Shown: positions 6,824 to 15,493 of the stretch, piece after piece | How positions within the stretch are numbered: the first letter of the stretch is position 1 | How the letters are laid out: each line of letters begins with the position of its first letter | Origin: Verrucomicrobiota bacterium | Lineage (GTDB): Bacteria; Verrucomicrobiota; Verrucomicrobiia; Opitutales; Opitutaceae | Length of the DNA: 35,723 bases | Assembly: GCA_025361935.1 (NCBI GenBank) | Contig: JANYJB010000073.1 | Location: forward strand, 1 to 35,723 | Direction of reading: 5' to 3' | Translations under genes and position numbers: made by a program | The notes under the pieces: generated by a model | Seen by the model: the letters and a program-made list of their open reading frames with translations, nothing else | What the model was told of the DNA's origin: nothing | Databases searched by the model: none

Positions 6824-8064
6824 GCAAACCCGTCATCGAAGTCCACGGCCTCTCCAAGAGCTACCAACTCGGCACCATCGGCGCCACCAGCCTGCGCGAG
6901 GAGGCCGCCGCGTTTGTCCAACGCCTAAAGGGTAACGCTCCCAAGATAGACAAACGCGAATTCTGGGCGCTGCGCGACGTCTCCTTCGACATCCAGCCCG
7001 GCGAAGTCGTCGGCTTCATCGGCCGCAACGGCGCCGGCAAATCCACCCTGCTTAAACTCCTCTCCCGCATCACCGAGCCCACCAGCGGCCGCGCCATCAT
7101 GCGCGGCCGCGTCGCCTCGCTTCTTGAGGTGGGCACCGGCTTCCACCCCGAGTTGAGCGGCCGCGACAACGTCTTCCTCAACGGCGCGATCCTCGGCATG
7201 ACCCGCGCCGAGGTGCGCGCCAAGTTCGACGAAATCGTCGCCTTCGCCGAGATCGAGCAGTTCATCGACACCCCGGTGAAACGCTACTCCAGCGGCATGT
7301 ATGTGCGCCTCGCCTTCGCCGTCGCCGCCCATCTGGAACCGGAAATCCTCATCGTGGACGAGGTGCTCGCCGTGGGCGACGCCCAGTTCCAGAAAAAATG
7401 CCTCGGCAAGATGCGCAGCGTGAGCAGCCACGGCCGCACCGTTCTTTTCGTGAGCCACAACATGGGAGTCGTGGCCAACCTCTGCTCCCGCGCCATCATG
7501 CTCTCCGGCGGGACCAAAGTCGCCGACGGCGAGCCCGAACACATCGTCCAGCGCTACATCGCCGACCACGAGGAATCCGTCGCCGATGTCACCTGGACTC
7601 GCGACAACCCCGCTGCGGGCACCAAGCGCATGCGCCTCTGCGCCGCCCGCCTGCGCTCCGACGGCGAGGTGCGCACCCAGGTTGAAATCGACCGCCCCGT
7701 CGAATTAGAATACGAGTTCGAGGTTCTCGACCACCGCCAGATGGTCACCTCCAACATACAAGTGAGCGACAAGCACGGCGTGCTCGTTTTCTCCTCCAGC
7801 CCGCCCAGCCACGAACTCGACCCCGGCCGCTACCAGCATCGCGTGGAATTTCCCGCGGATTTTTTCAACGACGGCCTCTACTCCGTCACCATCATGCTTA
7901 TGGCCAACGTCACCCTGCACGAGGTGGTGGTGCGCGACGCGATCGTGTTTGCGGTTCATGAAACCGGCGCGGGCCGCGAGCAATACGGCGGCGCCATCAG
8001 CGGCTGCCTGCGCCCAAAGTTGAAGTGGCACGCCGCCGCCCTGCCCATCCCTGCTGCCCGCTGA
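6820..8064 (+). CDS. wzt: ABC transporter ATPase with C-terminal glycan-recognition domain (Wzt-like)
   Basis: The protein has 414 aa. Walker A is GRNGAGKST (68-76), the signature is YSSGM (156-160) in the variant form usual for polysaccharide exporters, Walker B is ILIVDE (176-181) and the H-loop is SHN (212-214). From about 255 to 410 there is a beta-rich extension, as in Wzt proteins that read the capped non-reducing end of an O-antigen before export. KpsT-type ATPases lack this part, so a chain-terminus recognition mechanism is suggested. The start at 6820 overlaps the permease stop (ATGA); the frame is open further upstream but those codons lie in the permease gene. Confidence 0.93.
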   Translation: MSKPVIEVHGLSKSYQLGTIGATSLREEAAAFVQRLKGNAPKIDKREFWALRDVSFDIQPGEVVGFIGRNGAGKSTLLKLLSRITEPTSGRAIMRGRVASLLEVGTGFHPELSGRDNVFLNGAILGMTRAEVRAKFDEIVAFAEIEQFIDTPVKRYSSGMYVRLAFAVAAHLEPEILIVDEVLAVGDAQFQKKCLGKMRSVSSHGRTVLFVSHNMGVVANLCSRAIMLSGGTKVADGEPEHIVQRYIADHEESVADVTWTRDNPAAGTKRMRLCAARLRSDGEVRTQVEIDRPVELEYEFEVLDHRQMVTSNIQVSDKHGVLVFSSSPPSHELDPGRYQHRVEFPADFFNDGLYSVTIMLMANVTLHEVVVRDAIVFAVHETGAGREQYGGAISGCLRPKLKWHAAALPIPAAR

Positions 8065-8103
8065 TGCGGATTCGCCGCAGGACGGCGAACCGAAAAGCCG
8101 CAT
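8064..8103 (+). other. Nested stem-loop between wzt and the first FkbM gene
   Basis: Outer arms ATGCGG (8064-8069) and CCGCAT (8098-8103) enclose an inner perfect 7-bp stem, TTCGCCG (8071-8077) with CGGCGAA (8083-8089), around a 5-base loop. The outer left arm begins on the last base of the wzt stop codon. No T-run follows, so it is unlikely to be a strong terminator. It may protect mRNA ends, be a processing site or be a dispersed palindromic repeat. Confidence 0.5.
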
Positions 8104-8116
8104 CCGACAACACCCC

Positions 8117-8974
8117 ATGGTTTCATCTCGTGTCTTTCCGCCCCCGGCGATTCCTTGGCGGCATCGCTTGATCGGCCGTTATTATCGCGCCGCCGAGCAC
8201 CCGGGTCGCTTGCGCATCATCGACTGGTTGAAGCGTCTTTTGATGATTCAAAAAGTTCGGATGGAAGTCATCTCGGGAGTCGTAATGAATCTCGACGATC
8301 AGGATTACGTTCAACGCGAGATCCTGTTTCAAGGAGGTTACGAACGCGTCACTCTGCGACTCTTCCACCGCTTGCTGAAGCAGGCCGGTGGTTTTTTGGA
8401 CATCGGCGCCCATCACGGCCAATATTCGCTGCGCGCGGCCCGGGAACTCGCTTCACGCGGCGGACGCGTGTTCGCGTTCGAACCCACGCCAGCCAACTGC
8501 GCCGCCCTGCTCGAAAACGCAGCCTGCAGCGGGCTGTCCAACATTGATGTCTGCACCGTCGCTCTGTCCGACGAGCACGGAATCATGCGCTTGGTGGCGG
8601 CCCACGGGAACACCGGAGGCTCCCATCTTGCCTCACCAAAAGACCCCTGCGACAGCGGCTCCGGCATCCATGTCGCCGTCCGGCCCTTTGCCGACGTGGT
8701 CGGGCTTATCCCTCCATCGACCTTCGACTTGGTGAAAATCGACGTGGAAGGCTTCGAGGCCCGCGCGCTCTCATCCCTTCTCGCCGGCACAGCTACTCGC
8801 CCGCGCCACATTATTTTCGAATACGTGCCCGATGCGTTCGACTACGGACTTCCAGATGGACTGCCATCGTGGCTTCAAAAACAAGGTTACACTATTCGGG
8901 ACGTCACCGGCGCACCCTACATTCTTGGACAAACAATCCCGGAGCAAAACCTCTGGGCAGAACTCGCGACATGA
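8117..8974 (+). CDS. FkbM-family SAM-dependent methyltransferase (first of a pair)
   Basis: This 285-aa protein is predicted to O-methylate a sugar hydroxyl. SAM motif I is FLDIGAHHGQ (93-102), the acidic ribose contact lies in FAFEPTP (119-125), and the family signature KIDVEGFE is at 207-214. An N-terminal extension of about 60 residues is basic. It comes directly after the ATPase and its hairpin, and overlaps the second FkbM gene by ATGA. That position makes it a candidate chain-capping enzyme whose product the Wzt C-domain could recognise; this role is inference. Confidence 0.85.
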   Translation: MVSSRVFPPPAIPWRHRLIGRYYRAAEHPGRLRIIDWLKRLLMIQKVRMEVISGVVMNLDDQDYVQREILFQGGYERVTLRLFHRLLKQAGGFLDIGAHHGQYSLRAARELASRGGRVFAFEPTPANCAALLENAACSGLSNIDVCTVALSDEHGIMRLVAAHGNTGGSHLASPKDPCDSGSGIHVAVRPFADVVGLIPPSTFDLVKIDVEGFEARALSSLLAGTATRPRHIIFEYVPDAFDYGLPDGLPSWLQKQGYTIRDVTGAPYILGQTIPEQNLWAELAT

Positions 8975-9714
8975 GTTTATTGCGCCATTTCAAAAACACC
9001 CTCAGACGCCTGCTGTCCGCCACCGGCTACGAGATCTACCGGAGGCCTCACCTGCCCAAGGGGACGGACGCCTTTGAATCGATCCGCTCTCACTGGCCAC
9101 AGTGGCGGCCCCGCGTCATCTTCGACGTCGGCGCAAACGTTGGACAGACTGTCGGCCGGCTTCGTTCGCTTTTCCCGGCGGCCACGATCCACTCGTTCGA
9201 ACCCGTTCCATCCACCTTTGCAGAGCTGCAGGCCAGCACCCAAGGCTATGCAAACGTTCAATGCCACGCCTTCGCGCTCGCCGACCATGCTGGCGAAACC
9301 TGGATACAACTACACGAAAGCTCCGACCAAAACTCCTTGGTTCCAGAATTGAGCCGCACCACCGGTGTAAACAGCCCCAAAGTGCGGCTAAAACTCGATA
9401 CCCTGGCCGCTTTTTGCGAGAGGAATGACATCACCCACATCGACCTGCTCAAGATCGACGTCGAAGGCTTTGAAATGGCCGTCCTGCAAGGTGCCTCGCC
9501 CCTGCTTGAAACCGGTGCGATAGACTACATCGTCGTCGAAGCCGGCTTAATGCCGGATAACCCACGCTTCACCCCGCTGCCCGAGCTCATCGACCGGCTG
9601 CGCCCGCACGGCTTCTGGTTGATCGGCGTCTACGAGCAATACGGCTCCCGCTACAGCCAGAGCGCCGAGTTCTGCAACGCGCTCTTCGCGCTCGAAAAAC
9701 ATCTCTCCCACTGA
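8971..9714 (+). CDS. FkbM-family SAM-dependent methyltransferase (second of a pair)
   Basis: This 247-aa protein has the same family layout as its upstream neighbour: IFDVGANVGQ (50-59), SFEPVP (75-80) and KIDVEGFE (161-168). The two differ widely outside these motifs, so they are diverged paralogues rather than a recent duplication. ATG 8971 is chosen because it forms the ATGA overlap and gives a compact basic N-terminus; an in-frame ATG at 8869 lies inside the first gene. A sugar O-methyltransferase role is expected, probably at a different hydroxyl. Confidence 0.85.
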   Translation: MSLLRHFKNTLRRLLSATGYEIYRRPHLPKGTDAFESIRSHWPQWRPRVIFDVGANVGQTVGRLRSLFPAATIHSFEPVPSTFAELQASTQGYANVQCHAFALADHAGETWIQLHESSDQNSLVPELSRTTGVNSPKVRLKLDTLAAFCERNDITHIDLLKIDVEGFEMAVLQGASPLLETGAIDYIVVEAGLMPDNPRFTPLPELIDRLRPHGFWLIGVYEQYGSRYSQSAEFCNALFALEKHLSH

Positions 9715-9727
9715 GAGCGCCGTTCGC

Positions 9728-10885
9728 ATGACCCCGCCCTCGTCCGCCTCCGCCGCACTGCTCGATTTTCCGCCCGATCCGGCGACGGGAAAGGTCTCGC
9801 CCGCCGACAGCCGCTCGACCGGATTCTACTCGCCGGCGCTCGACGGGCTGCGCTGTGTCGCGGTCGTCGGCGTGTTCCTTAACCATTTTTCCCCCACGCT
9901 CAACCAGTTTGCCGAGTGGGGGCAATGGGGCGTGCGCCTTTTCTTTGTCCTGAGCGGATTCCTCATCACGCGCCTGCTGCTGGAGGCGCGCATCAAAATC
10001 GAGTCCGGCCGTCTGACCGTCGGCTCCGGCCTGCGCGCGTTTTTCATCCGGCGCATCTTCCGCCTCTGGCCCGTTTATTTTTTCGCGCTGGCAGTCGCCT
10101 GCGCCTTCAACGTGGCGCCGACCCGCGAGACCATCTGGTGGCATGTGTTCATGGCCACCAACCAGTATGTATTCCACGTTCAAGGCTGGCCCGGAATGTT
10201 GTCGCATTTTTGGACTCTAGCCGTCGAACAGCAGTTCTACCTCTTCTGGCCCTTCGTGATTTTCTTCACTCCGAAGCGGTGGCTGAATCCAGTCCTCTTG
10301 ACCGTGATGCTGGCCGGGCCCATGAGCAGGGAGCTCATTATCGCTCTGAGATGCAGCTATCTTGGATTCGTCTATCTTCCCCTGCCCTGCTGCCTTGATT
10401 TTTTCGCGATCGGAGGGGCGGTTGCCTGGGGACATCATTCAGGATGGCTTGATCGGATAGCGACCTTGCTCCGCCTGCGGTTGCTGCTCGTGCCCGCGGT
10501 CGCTTGGCTTGTTTACGGCGCCGTGCTGAAATCCACCGGCGGTGTTTTCCCCGCGTGTTGGGTGGTTTTTGACCCGCTGATTCAGGCTGCGGGCTTCGCC
10601 GTGTTGATCGTCTACATGCTCCGCAAACCCGATGGCTTCACCGCCCGCTGCCTGAGCCGACCGACGTTGGTTTACCTTGGGGGAATAAGCTACGGGATTT
10701 ATATCTACCATAACTTCATGCACTGGTTCGGCCCCTCTTTTTTGCGGCACACGACCGGATACACTCACATGCTAAACGAGCCCCTTCGCTTTATTTATTA
10801 CTCCGTATTGGCAGTCGCCATCGCGGCGGCCAGCCACCGCTTCCTAGAGGAACCTCTGCGCAGATGGGGCCGGCGTTTTGGTTGA
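9728..10885 (+). CDS. Acyltransferase-3 (OafA/YrhL-like) membrane protein, copy A
   Basis: This 385-aa polytopic protein has about ten hydrophobic segments. The family R-X10-H motif is present (Arg42 and His53 in LDGLRCVAVVGVFLNH). RLFFVLSGFLITRLLLE and FWTLAVEQQFYLFWP are further strong signatures. Such proteins move an acyl group, usually acetyl, across the inner membrane onto glycans in the periplasm. It lacks the C-terminal SGNH domain found in some members. A 35-residue Pro/Ser-rich N-terminal tail precedes the first helix. A related but distinct gene lies at 26513-27592. Confidence 0.9.
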   Translation: MTPPSSASAALLDFPPDPATGKVSPADSRSTGFYSPALDGLRCVAVVGVFLNHFSPTLNQFAEWGQWGVRLFFVLSGFLITRLLLEARIKIESGRLTVGSGLRAFFIRRIFRLWPVYFFALAVACAFNVAPTRETIWWHVFMATNQYVFHVQGWPGMLSHFWTLAVEQQFYLFWPFVIFFTPKRWLNPVLLTVMLAGPMSRELIIALRCSYLGFVYLPLPCCLDFFAIGGAVAWGHHSGWLDRIATLLRLRLLLVPAVAWLVYGAVLKSTGGVFPACWVVFDPLIQAAGFAVLIVYMLRKPDGFTARCLSRPTLVYLGGISYGIYIYHNFMHWFGPSFLRHTTGYTHMLNEPLRFIYYSVLAVAIAAASHRFLEEPLRRWGRRFG

Positions 10886-10912
10886 TTCCGCAATGATAAT
10901 TTCATCCGCACC

Positions 10913-12043
10913 ATGAAGTCCCCATCTCCCACCTTGCTCCGCTGGACCCGATTCCCCAGCGACTCGCACGGCACCGGTCCCGAAAAACGCAGCGCCCAGA
11001 TCCGCGACTTGTGCCTTCAGGCGGGCTACACGCTCAACGACATGCGCCCCCCCGCCACCGTGTCGCGCGCCCGCATCTGGCTCGGCGGCCTGGCGATGAG
11101 GGCTCGTTTCGGAAAACACGCCTCGGTGGACGGAGCCGGCACGGGCCTACTCGGTTATCGCGCCGCATTTTATCGCGACGCCCTCGCCTCACACGACGGC
11201 GCTCGCATCCTGTTGTGGGAAACCACCTACGACACCCTCCTGCCGACGCTTGCCAAGGAGGCCGGCTACAAAGTCGTTGCCCTGCCCCACAATCTTGAAG
11301 CCCTGGTCAGCGACCAGGTTTTCGCAGATGCAGCCTACGATCCCTTCGCCGACCTTTCCGGCGAAGTAAAACGTCTCGCGCTCGCCGACGCGGTTTTCAC
11401 CATCTCCAAGGAAGAACGTTGGCTGCTGGAAACGCGCGGGCTTTCTCCGCATTATCTCCCGTATTTTCCCGACACCACGCTCGCCGAGGAGTGCCTCCGC
11501 ATCCGCGCCAAGCGCGCGGCGATCGCCGACGCCCAAGGCTGCGTGCGCGGGCCGCTTCTCCTGGTCGGCAGTGCCTTTAACCCCGCCACCGCGCGCGGCA
11601 TGAGAGAACAACTCCGGCACCTCAAACAGGGCCGCATGCCCGAACAGGGCATCGTCGTGGTGGGCCCGAAATCAGATGTCGTGCTCGCCGACGAACTGGC
11701 CCCCGGCATCCAAATTCTGGGCGGCGTCAGCAGGGCGCGTCTGGTCGAGTTGCAGGAAACCTGCTCCGCCCTGCTCATCCACACCTACGGCGGCGCCGGC
11801 GCGGTCACGCGCATTCCCGAAGCCCTGCTCTCCGGCCTGCCGATCATCTCGAATCCCAATGCCGCCCGCGACCAGCACGGCGCGCCCGGCATGTATGTTT
11901 ACGAGACGCCGGAGGAATTCGCACGACTGGCCCGGACCTCCCTGCCGATCCCGCCGCCGCCCCTCCGCCCGGCGCAGGCCGAAAACAGGTTCGCCACCGA
12001 GATCAAACGGCTGATTAAGGCGGGCAACCACGCCGCCCGATAA
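10913..12043 (+). CDS. Putative GT-B glycosyltransferase, family not recognised
   Basis: This 376-aa protein has two halves, as in GT-B enzymes. The N-terminal half contains LLWETTYDTLLP and VVALPHNLEALV. The C-terminal half starts near GPLLLVGSAFNP, and IPEALLSGLPIISNP (about 302-316) resembles the E-containing donor-binding helix of GT4-type enzymes. The usual EX7E motif is not obvious, so the class is uncertain. The context, between an acyltransferase and a GT4 gene with 5-27 bp spacers, supports a glycosyltransferase role. No signal peptide is seen. Confidence 0.6.
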   Translation: MKSPSPTLLRWTRFPSDSHGTGPEKRSAQIRDLCLQAGYTLNDMRPPATVSRARIWLGGLAMRARFGKHASVDGAGTGLLGYRAAFYRDALASHDGARILLWETTYDTLLPTLAKEAGYKVVALPHNLEALVSDQVFADAAYDPFADLSGEVKRLALADAVFTISKEERWLLETRGLSPHYLPYFPDTTLAEECLRIRAKRAAIADAQGCVRGPLLLVGSAFNPATARGMREQLRHLKQGRMPEQGIVVVGPKSDVVLADELAPGIQILGGVSRARLVELQETCSALLIHTYGGAGAVTRIPEALLSGLPIISNPNAARDQHGAPGMYVYETPEEFARLARTSLPIPPPPLRPAQAENRFATEIKRLIKAGNHAAR

Positions 12044-12048
12044 ACCCC

Positions 12049-13266
12049 ATGTCGTCAAACATCGGCCTGCTCGCCCCCGCCTGCCGGGGCTTCAACGCCC
12101 TCGACGGAGGCATAGGCTCCTACATGGCCGATCTCGCCGTCGGGCTCGCCGCCCAAGGTCATTCCGTCCGCGTGATCACCGCCCGGCCCGCGTCCGACGC
12201 CCCCGCGCCTCAGGCGTTTCCCGGCGTGCGCTTCGTGACATTTGACGAAACCATCCCACGCTGGCTGCATCATCTTGTTCGCTGGCGTTGGCAGGCGCAC
12301 ACCGCCGCCAGTTGGCTGTGGAAATCCCGCCAGGCCTCCGCCGCCCTCCGCGCAGCCCACGCCGCGGAACCCTTTGACTGCATCGAGACGAGCAGCAGCG
12401 GCCTGCTCCCCTTGTTCCTGCTGCGCAGCAAGCACCACCCTCCCGTCATCACCCGCGTCGCCACCACCGCCGCCCAGTTGGTCGCCCACAACGCCGGCCC
12501 CTCACGCTGGCTCGACCGCTGTGAACAACGCTGGGAACACGAGATCGTCCGCCGCAGCGATGCGCTGCTCACCCACACCGCCTTGCACTGCGGCGAAATG
12601 ATCCGTCAATGGAACCTCCCCCCGTCGTCCGTCCATCTGGTTCCCCTCGGCATCACCATGCCGCCGGACTCCGAACTGCCTGCGACATCACATGATTATC
12701 CTCCTCGTGTGCTCTACGTCGGCCGTTTTGAACACCGCAAGGGCATCGACGTCCTCCTCGCCGCGATTCCCGCCGTGCTGGCCTTCGCTCCCGCAACCAC
12801 CTTCGATCTGGTCGGCCACGACGCCAACGATTACTGGCAGCAACGCTTCTGGCGCGAAAACCCCCTCATCTCCCGTGAACGCGTGCGTTTTCACGGAAAA
12901 GCCGACGCCGCCACGCTCCTCGCGGCCTACCGTGACTGCGATGTTTTTGTCGCGCCCTCGCGCTACGAATCCTTCGGCCTCATCTATGTCGAGGCGATGG
13001 CTTGGGGGAAACCCGTGATCGGCTGCCGCGCCGGCGGCATCCCCGAGGTAGTCACCGACGGCGTGAACGGCCTTCTGGCCGAGCCGGATGACATCGCGGG
13101 CCTCCGCGACGCCCTGCTCCGCCTTTGCCTCGATCCCGGGCTCCGCGCGCTGCTCGGAGCACAAGCGCGACGCTCCGCTGTGGAGCGTTTTTCACGCGAC
13201 GTCTTCGCACGCAACAGCGCTGAGCTTTACGCCCAAATCGTCAGCAACGCCACGCCGAGAGGCTGA
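12049..13266 (+). CDS. GT4-family glycosyltransferase
   Basis: This 405-aa protein is a full-length GT4 enzyme. LDGGIGSYMADLAVGLAAQG near the N-terminus is the glycine-rich acceptor-domain loop. VLYVGRFEHRKGIDVLL opens the donor domain, and PSRYESFGLIYVEAMAWGKP carries EX7E, followed by AGGIPEVV. It begins 5 bp after the preceding gene without a visible ribosome-binding site, so translational coupling is likely. The sugar and linkage are unknown. Confidence 0.9.
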   Translation: MSSNIGLLAPACRGFNALDGGIGSYMADLAVGLAAQGHSVRVITARPASDAPAPQAFPGVRFVTFDETIPRWLHHLVRWRWQAHTAASWLWKSRQASAALRAAHAAEPFDCIETSSSGLLPLFLLRSKHHPPVITRVATTAAQLVAHNAGPSRWLDRCEQRWEHEIVRRSDALLTHTALHCGEMIRQWNLPPSSVHLVPLGITMPPDSELPATSHDYPPRVLYVGRFEHRKGIDVLLAAIPAVLAFAPATTFDLVGHDANDYWQQRFWRENPLISRERVRFHGKADAATLLAAYRDCDVFVAPSRYESFGLIYVEAMAWGKPVIGCRAGGIPEVVTDGVNGLLAEPDDIAGLRDALLRLCLDPGLRALLGAQARRSAVERFSRDVFARNSAELYAQIVSNATPRG

Positions 13267-13277
13267 CTACCCTCCCG

Positions 13278-14438
13278 ATGCTCAATTACCTCAGATCAAA
13301 GCTTCGCTCGCTGCCCATCGGACCCGGCGCCGCCTATTTTCTCCCCGGCAGTTCGCGCTCCTTTGGCCCGCCACGGCATCACGGTTTCATCCGCGACATC
13401 GTTCCGCACGAAGGCGGCACGGTCATCGAGACGGAGCCGGCGGAAACCCTGTCGGCTCCGCAGCCCGCGCTCTACGGCCATTTCACCGCGCCGCCGGTCA
13501 ACAACTTCACGGCGGCCAAACCCGCCACCTGCGTGTTTACCCTGCCCAACGCTCGCCTTCTGGGCGCGGAAGGCTTAATCGTGAGCCGCCGCGACCGTTT
13601 TCTCTACGACGCGAGTTTCTGGAGCGGCGTCCATCCCCGCCCGATCGCCGCCAACCCGCCCTACACCCGCAAACTCACCCGCCCGCTGCACCGCCTGCCG
13701 GGCACCTGTGTCTCCCTGGCTACCGACTTTGCCGCCGGCAGCTACGGCCACTTGATCCACGATGGCCTGCTCCGCTGGCATTTGCTGAGAAAGGCCGGCG
13801 TGGACTTGGCCGCGGCCGATTGGATTTACCTGCCGCGCATGGAAACTCCCGCGACCGAAGTTATCTGCTCGCTGCTGCCGCTGCCTCGCGAACGCATCCT
13901 CAATTACTCCGAGACGCACGATTATGAAGCAGATCTTATCATCGGCACCCAGTTTCCCGGCGCGATCGGCACGATCGCCCCCCTTGGAGCGACGTTTTTG
14001 CGTGACCTCGCCGCGCCCTTGCGGCGTCCGGTTGAAAAATGTCCCCGTGTTTATCTCAGTCGGCGCGGCTTTAGGCGGAACCCCGTAAACCTCGACGAGG
14101 TCGAGATGATTTTGCGTGATTACGGTTTCATCATTCTGGACCCGGCCTCCGCCGAAGCGCCCACCGCTTGCGCACAGGCGGAAGTCGTCGCCGGCATCGA
14201 CGGTTCCAACATGGCGAACCTGGCCTTTGCGCCCGCCGGCGCCCACGTCATCGTCATCTATCCGTCGGATACTCCCCCCCAGCCCTATCACACAACCATG
14301 ACGGTCTCGGGCGGACGCACCCTCCATCTCATCATGGGCGAGCCTCCTTCACACGACGCACCGCGATCCTATCTTGCCGATTTTTATCTCCCCCCGGCAC
14401 TACTCCATGCCTGCCTGAAGGCCGCCCTCGGCCTTTGA
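13278..14438 (+). CDS. GT61-family glycosyltransferase
   Basis: This 386-aa protein carries the typical GT61 pattern. It has YGHLIHDGLLRWHLL in the middle, a ProArgxTyrxSerArg-type segment (PRVYLSRRGFRRNP), the helix LDEVEMILRDYGFIILDP, and the closing VVAGIDGSNMANLAFAPAG. The last corresponds to the GxHGxxLxN region of the family, here with Asp in place of His (GIDGSNMAN). GT61 members are inverting transferases seen in plants, animals and bacterial glycan loci. The gene is followed after 17 bp by a GTG-started GT2 gene. Confidence 0.8.
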   Translation: MLNYLRSKLRSLPIGPGAAYFLPGSSRSFGPPRHHGFIRDIVPHEGGTVIETEPAETLSAPQPALYGHFTAPPVNNFTAAKPATCVFTLPNARLLGAEGLIVSRRDRFLYDASFWSGVHPRPIAANPPYTRKLTRPLHRLPGTCVSLATDFAAGSYGHLIHDGLLRWHLLRKAGVDLAAADWIYLPRMETPATEVICSLLPLPRERILNYSETHDYEADLIIGTQFPGAIGTIAPLGATFLRDLAAPLRRPVEKCPRVYLSRRGFRRNPVNLDEVEMILRDYGFIILDPASAEAPTACAQAEVVAGIDGSNMANLAFAPAGAHVIVIYPSDTPPQPYHTTMTVSGGRTLHLIMGEPPSHDAPRSYLADFYLPPALLHACLKAALGL

Positions 14439-14455
14439 TACCTCCCTGCCTCGAC

Positions 14456-15493
14456 GTGACCTCCGCGCCCCCCGACCTCTCCGTCATCATTCCCGTTTAC
14501 AACCGGGGTGAGCTCATCCGCTACACGCTGGAAAGCGTGCGCCGCGCCTCCGTCGGACTGTCCGTCGAGGTCATAGTCGTGGACGACGGATCCACGACGC
14601 CCGCCGCCGAATCCATCGCCAGCCTTGGCTACCGTCCGGAGAAAATCATCCGCCAGGAAAATCAGGGGCTGCTCTTCGCGCGCCTCACCGGCTTGAAGCA
14701 CGCCACCGGCGCCCATGTGCTCTTCCTCGATTCGGACGACATCGTGAGCGTTGAAAAATTCCGGCTTCAGCTCGACGCCATGCGCGCCACCGGGTCGGAA
14801 ATCAGCTACTCCGACCACGCGCACACCACCCTGCAGGGCGACTACGACGCCTTGTCCATCAGCCGCCTCGGGCCGCTTATGGATGCGACCACCGCCGCCG
14901 AGTTCTTCATCGTCGTGCAACCCGCCCCGCACTCGCCGATTTTCCGCACCGATTACATCCGCCACATCGTCGAAACCGCCTTCTTCCCTCCTTCACCGCT
15001 CTACAACGCCGTGGCTGAGATCTGGTTTTATCAAAACGCCGCGCCCCGGCCCGGCCGCGTCGTGCGCGTGCCCGGCCCCCACACCATCATCGGCGCGCAC
15101 CCCGGGGCCCGTCTCACCAACAACTGGGAACGGCTGGGTGTGGCCTCCCTCGCCAGCATGGAGGCATTCGCACGCGGCTGCCCGACCGACACGCCCGAGG
15201 CCCGCCTCGCCCGCGAGCTGCTTGGCAGGATTGCCTTCCTGAGCTGGCGCAAACTTCCGCCCGATTTCTCCCCGGAGTTCCAGGCGCGCGAACTCTCCCT
15301 GTTCCGGAAATTGCTGCCCCATCCGAAACTTTCCGACCTCGGAGGCCGCGGCTTCCAACTGATCGCTTCCGTGCTGGGACCGGTAAACGCCGCCCGCCTT
15401 TTGAAGCGCCATCAAAACACCCCTTACGAAACGAACCGCACGATGGATGACGCGGCCTTCCAACGACTGCTCGCCGCCCTGCCTCCTCCATGA
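14456..15493 (+). CDS. GT2-family (GT-A fold) glycosyltransferase, GTG start
   Basis: From GTG 14456 the product is 345 aa and begins M(V)TSAPPDLSVIIPVYNRGE, the standard GT2 N-terminus. VVDDGS is at 41-46 and the metal-binding FLDSDD at 90-95. The frame is open back to 14168, but those codons lie within the GT61 gene, and no ATG occurs between its stop and the GT2 core; GTG is therefore the best start. The C-terminal third has no recognised motif. Its stop overlaps the next gene by ATGA. Confidence 0.88.
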   Translation: MTSAPPDLSVIIPVYNRGELIRYTLESVRRASVGLSVEVIVVDDGSTTPAAESIASLGYRPEKIIRQENQGLLFARLTGLKHATGAHVLFLDSDDIVSVEKFRLQLDAMRATGSEISYSDHAHTTLQGDYDALSISRLGPLMDATTAAEFFIVVQPAPHSPIFRTDYIRHIVETAFFPPSPLYNAVAEIWFYQNAAPRPGRVVRVPGPHTIIGAHPGARLTNNWERLGVASLASMEAFARGCPTDTPEARLARELLGRIAFLSWRKLPPDFSPEFQARELSLFRKLLPHPKLSDLGGRGFQLIASVLGPVNAARLLKRHQNTPYETNRTMDDAAFQRLLAALPPP

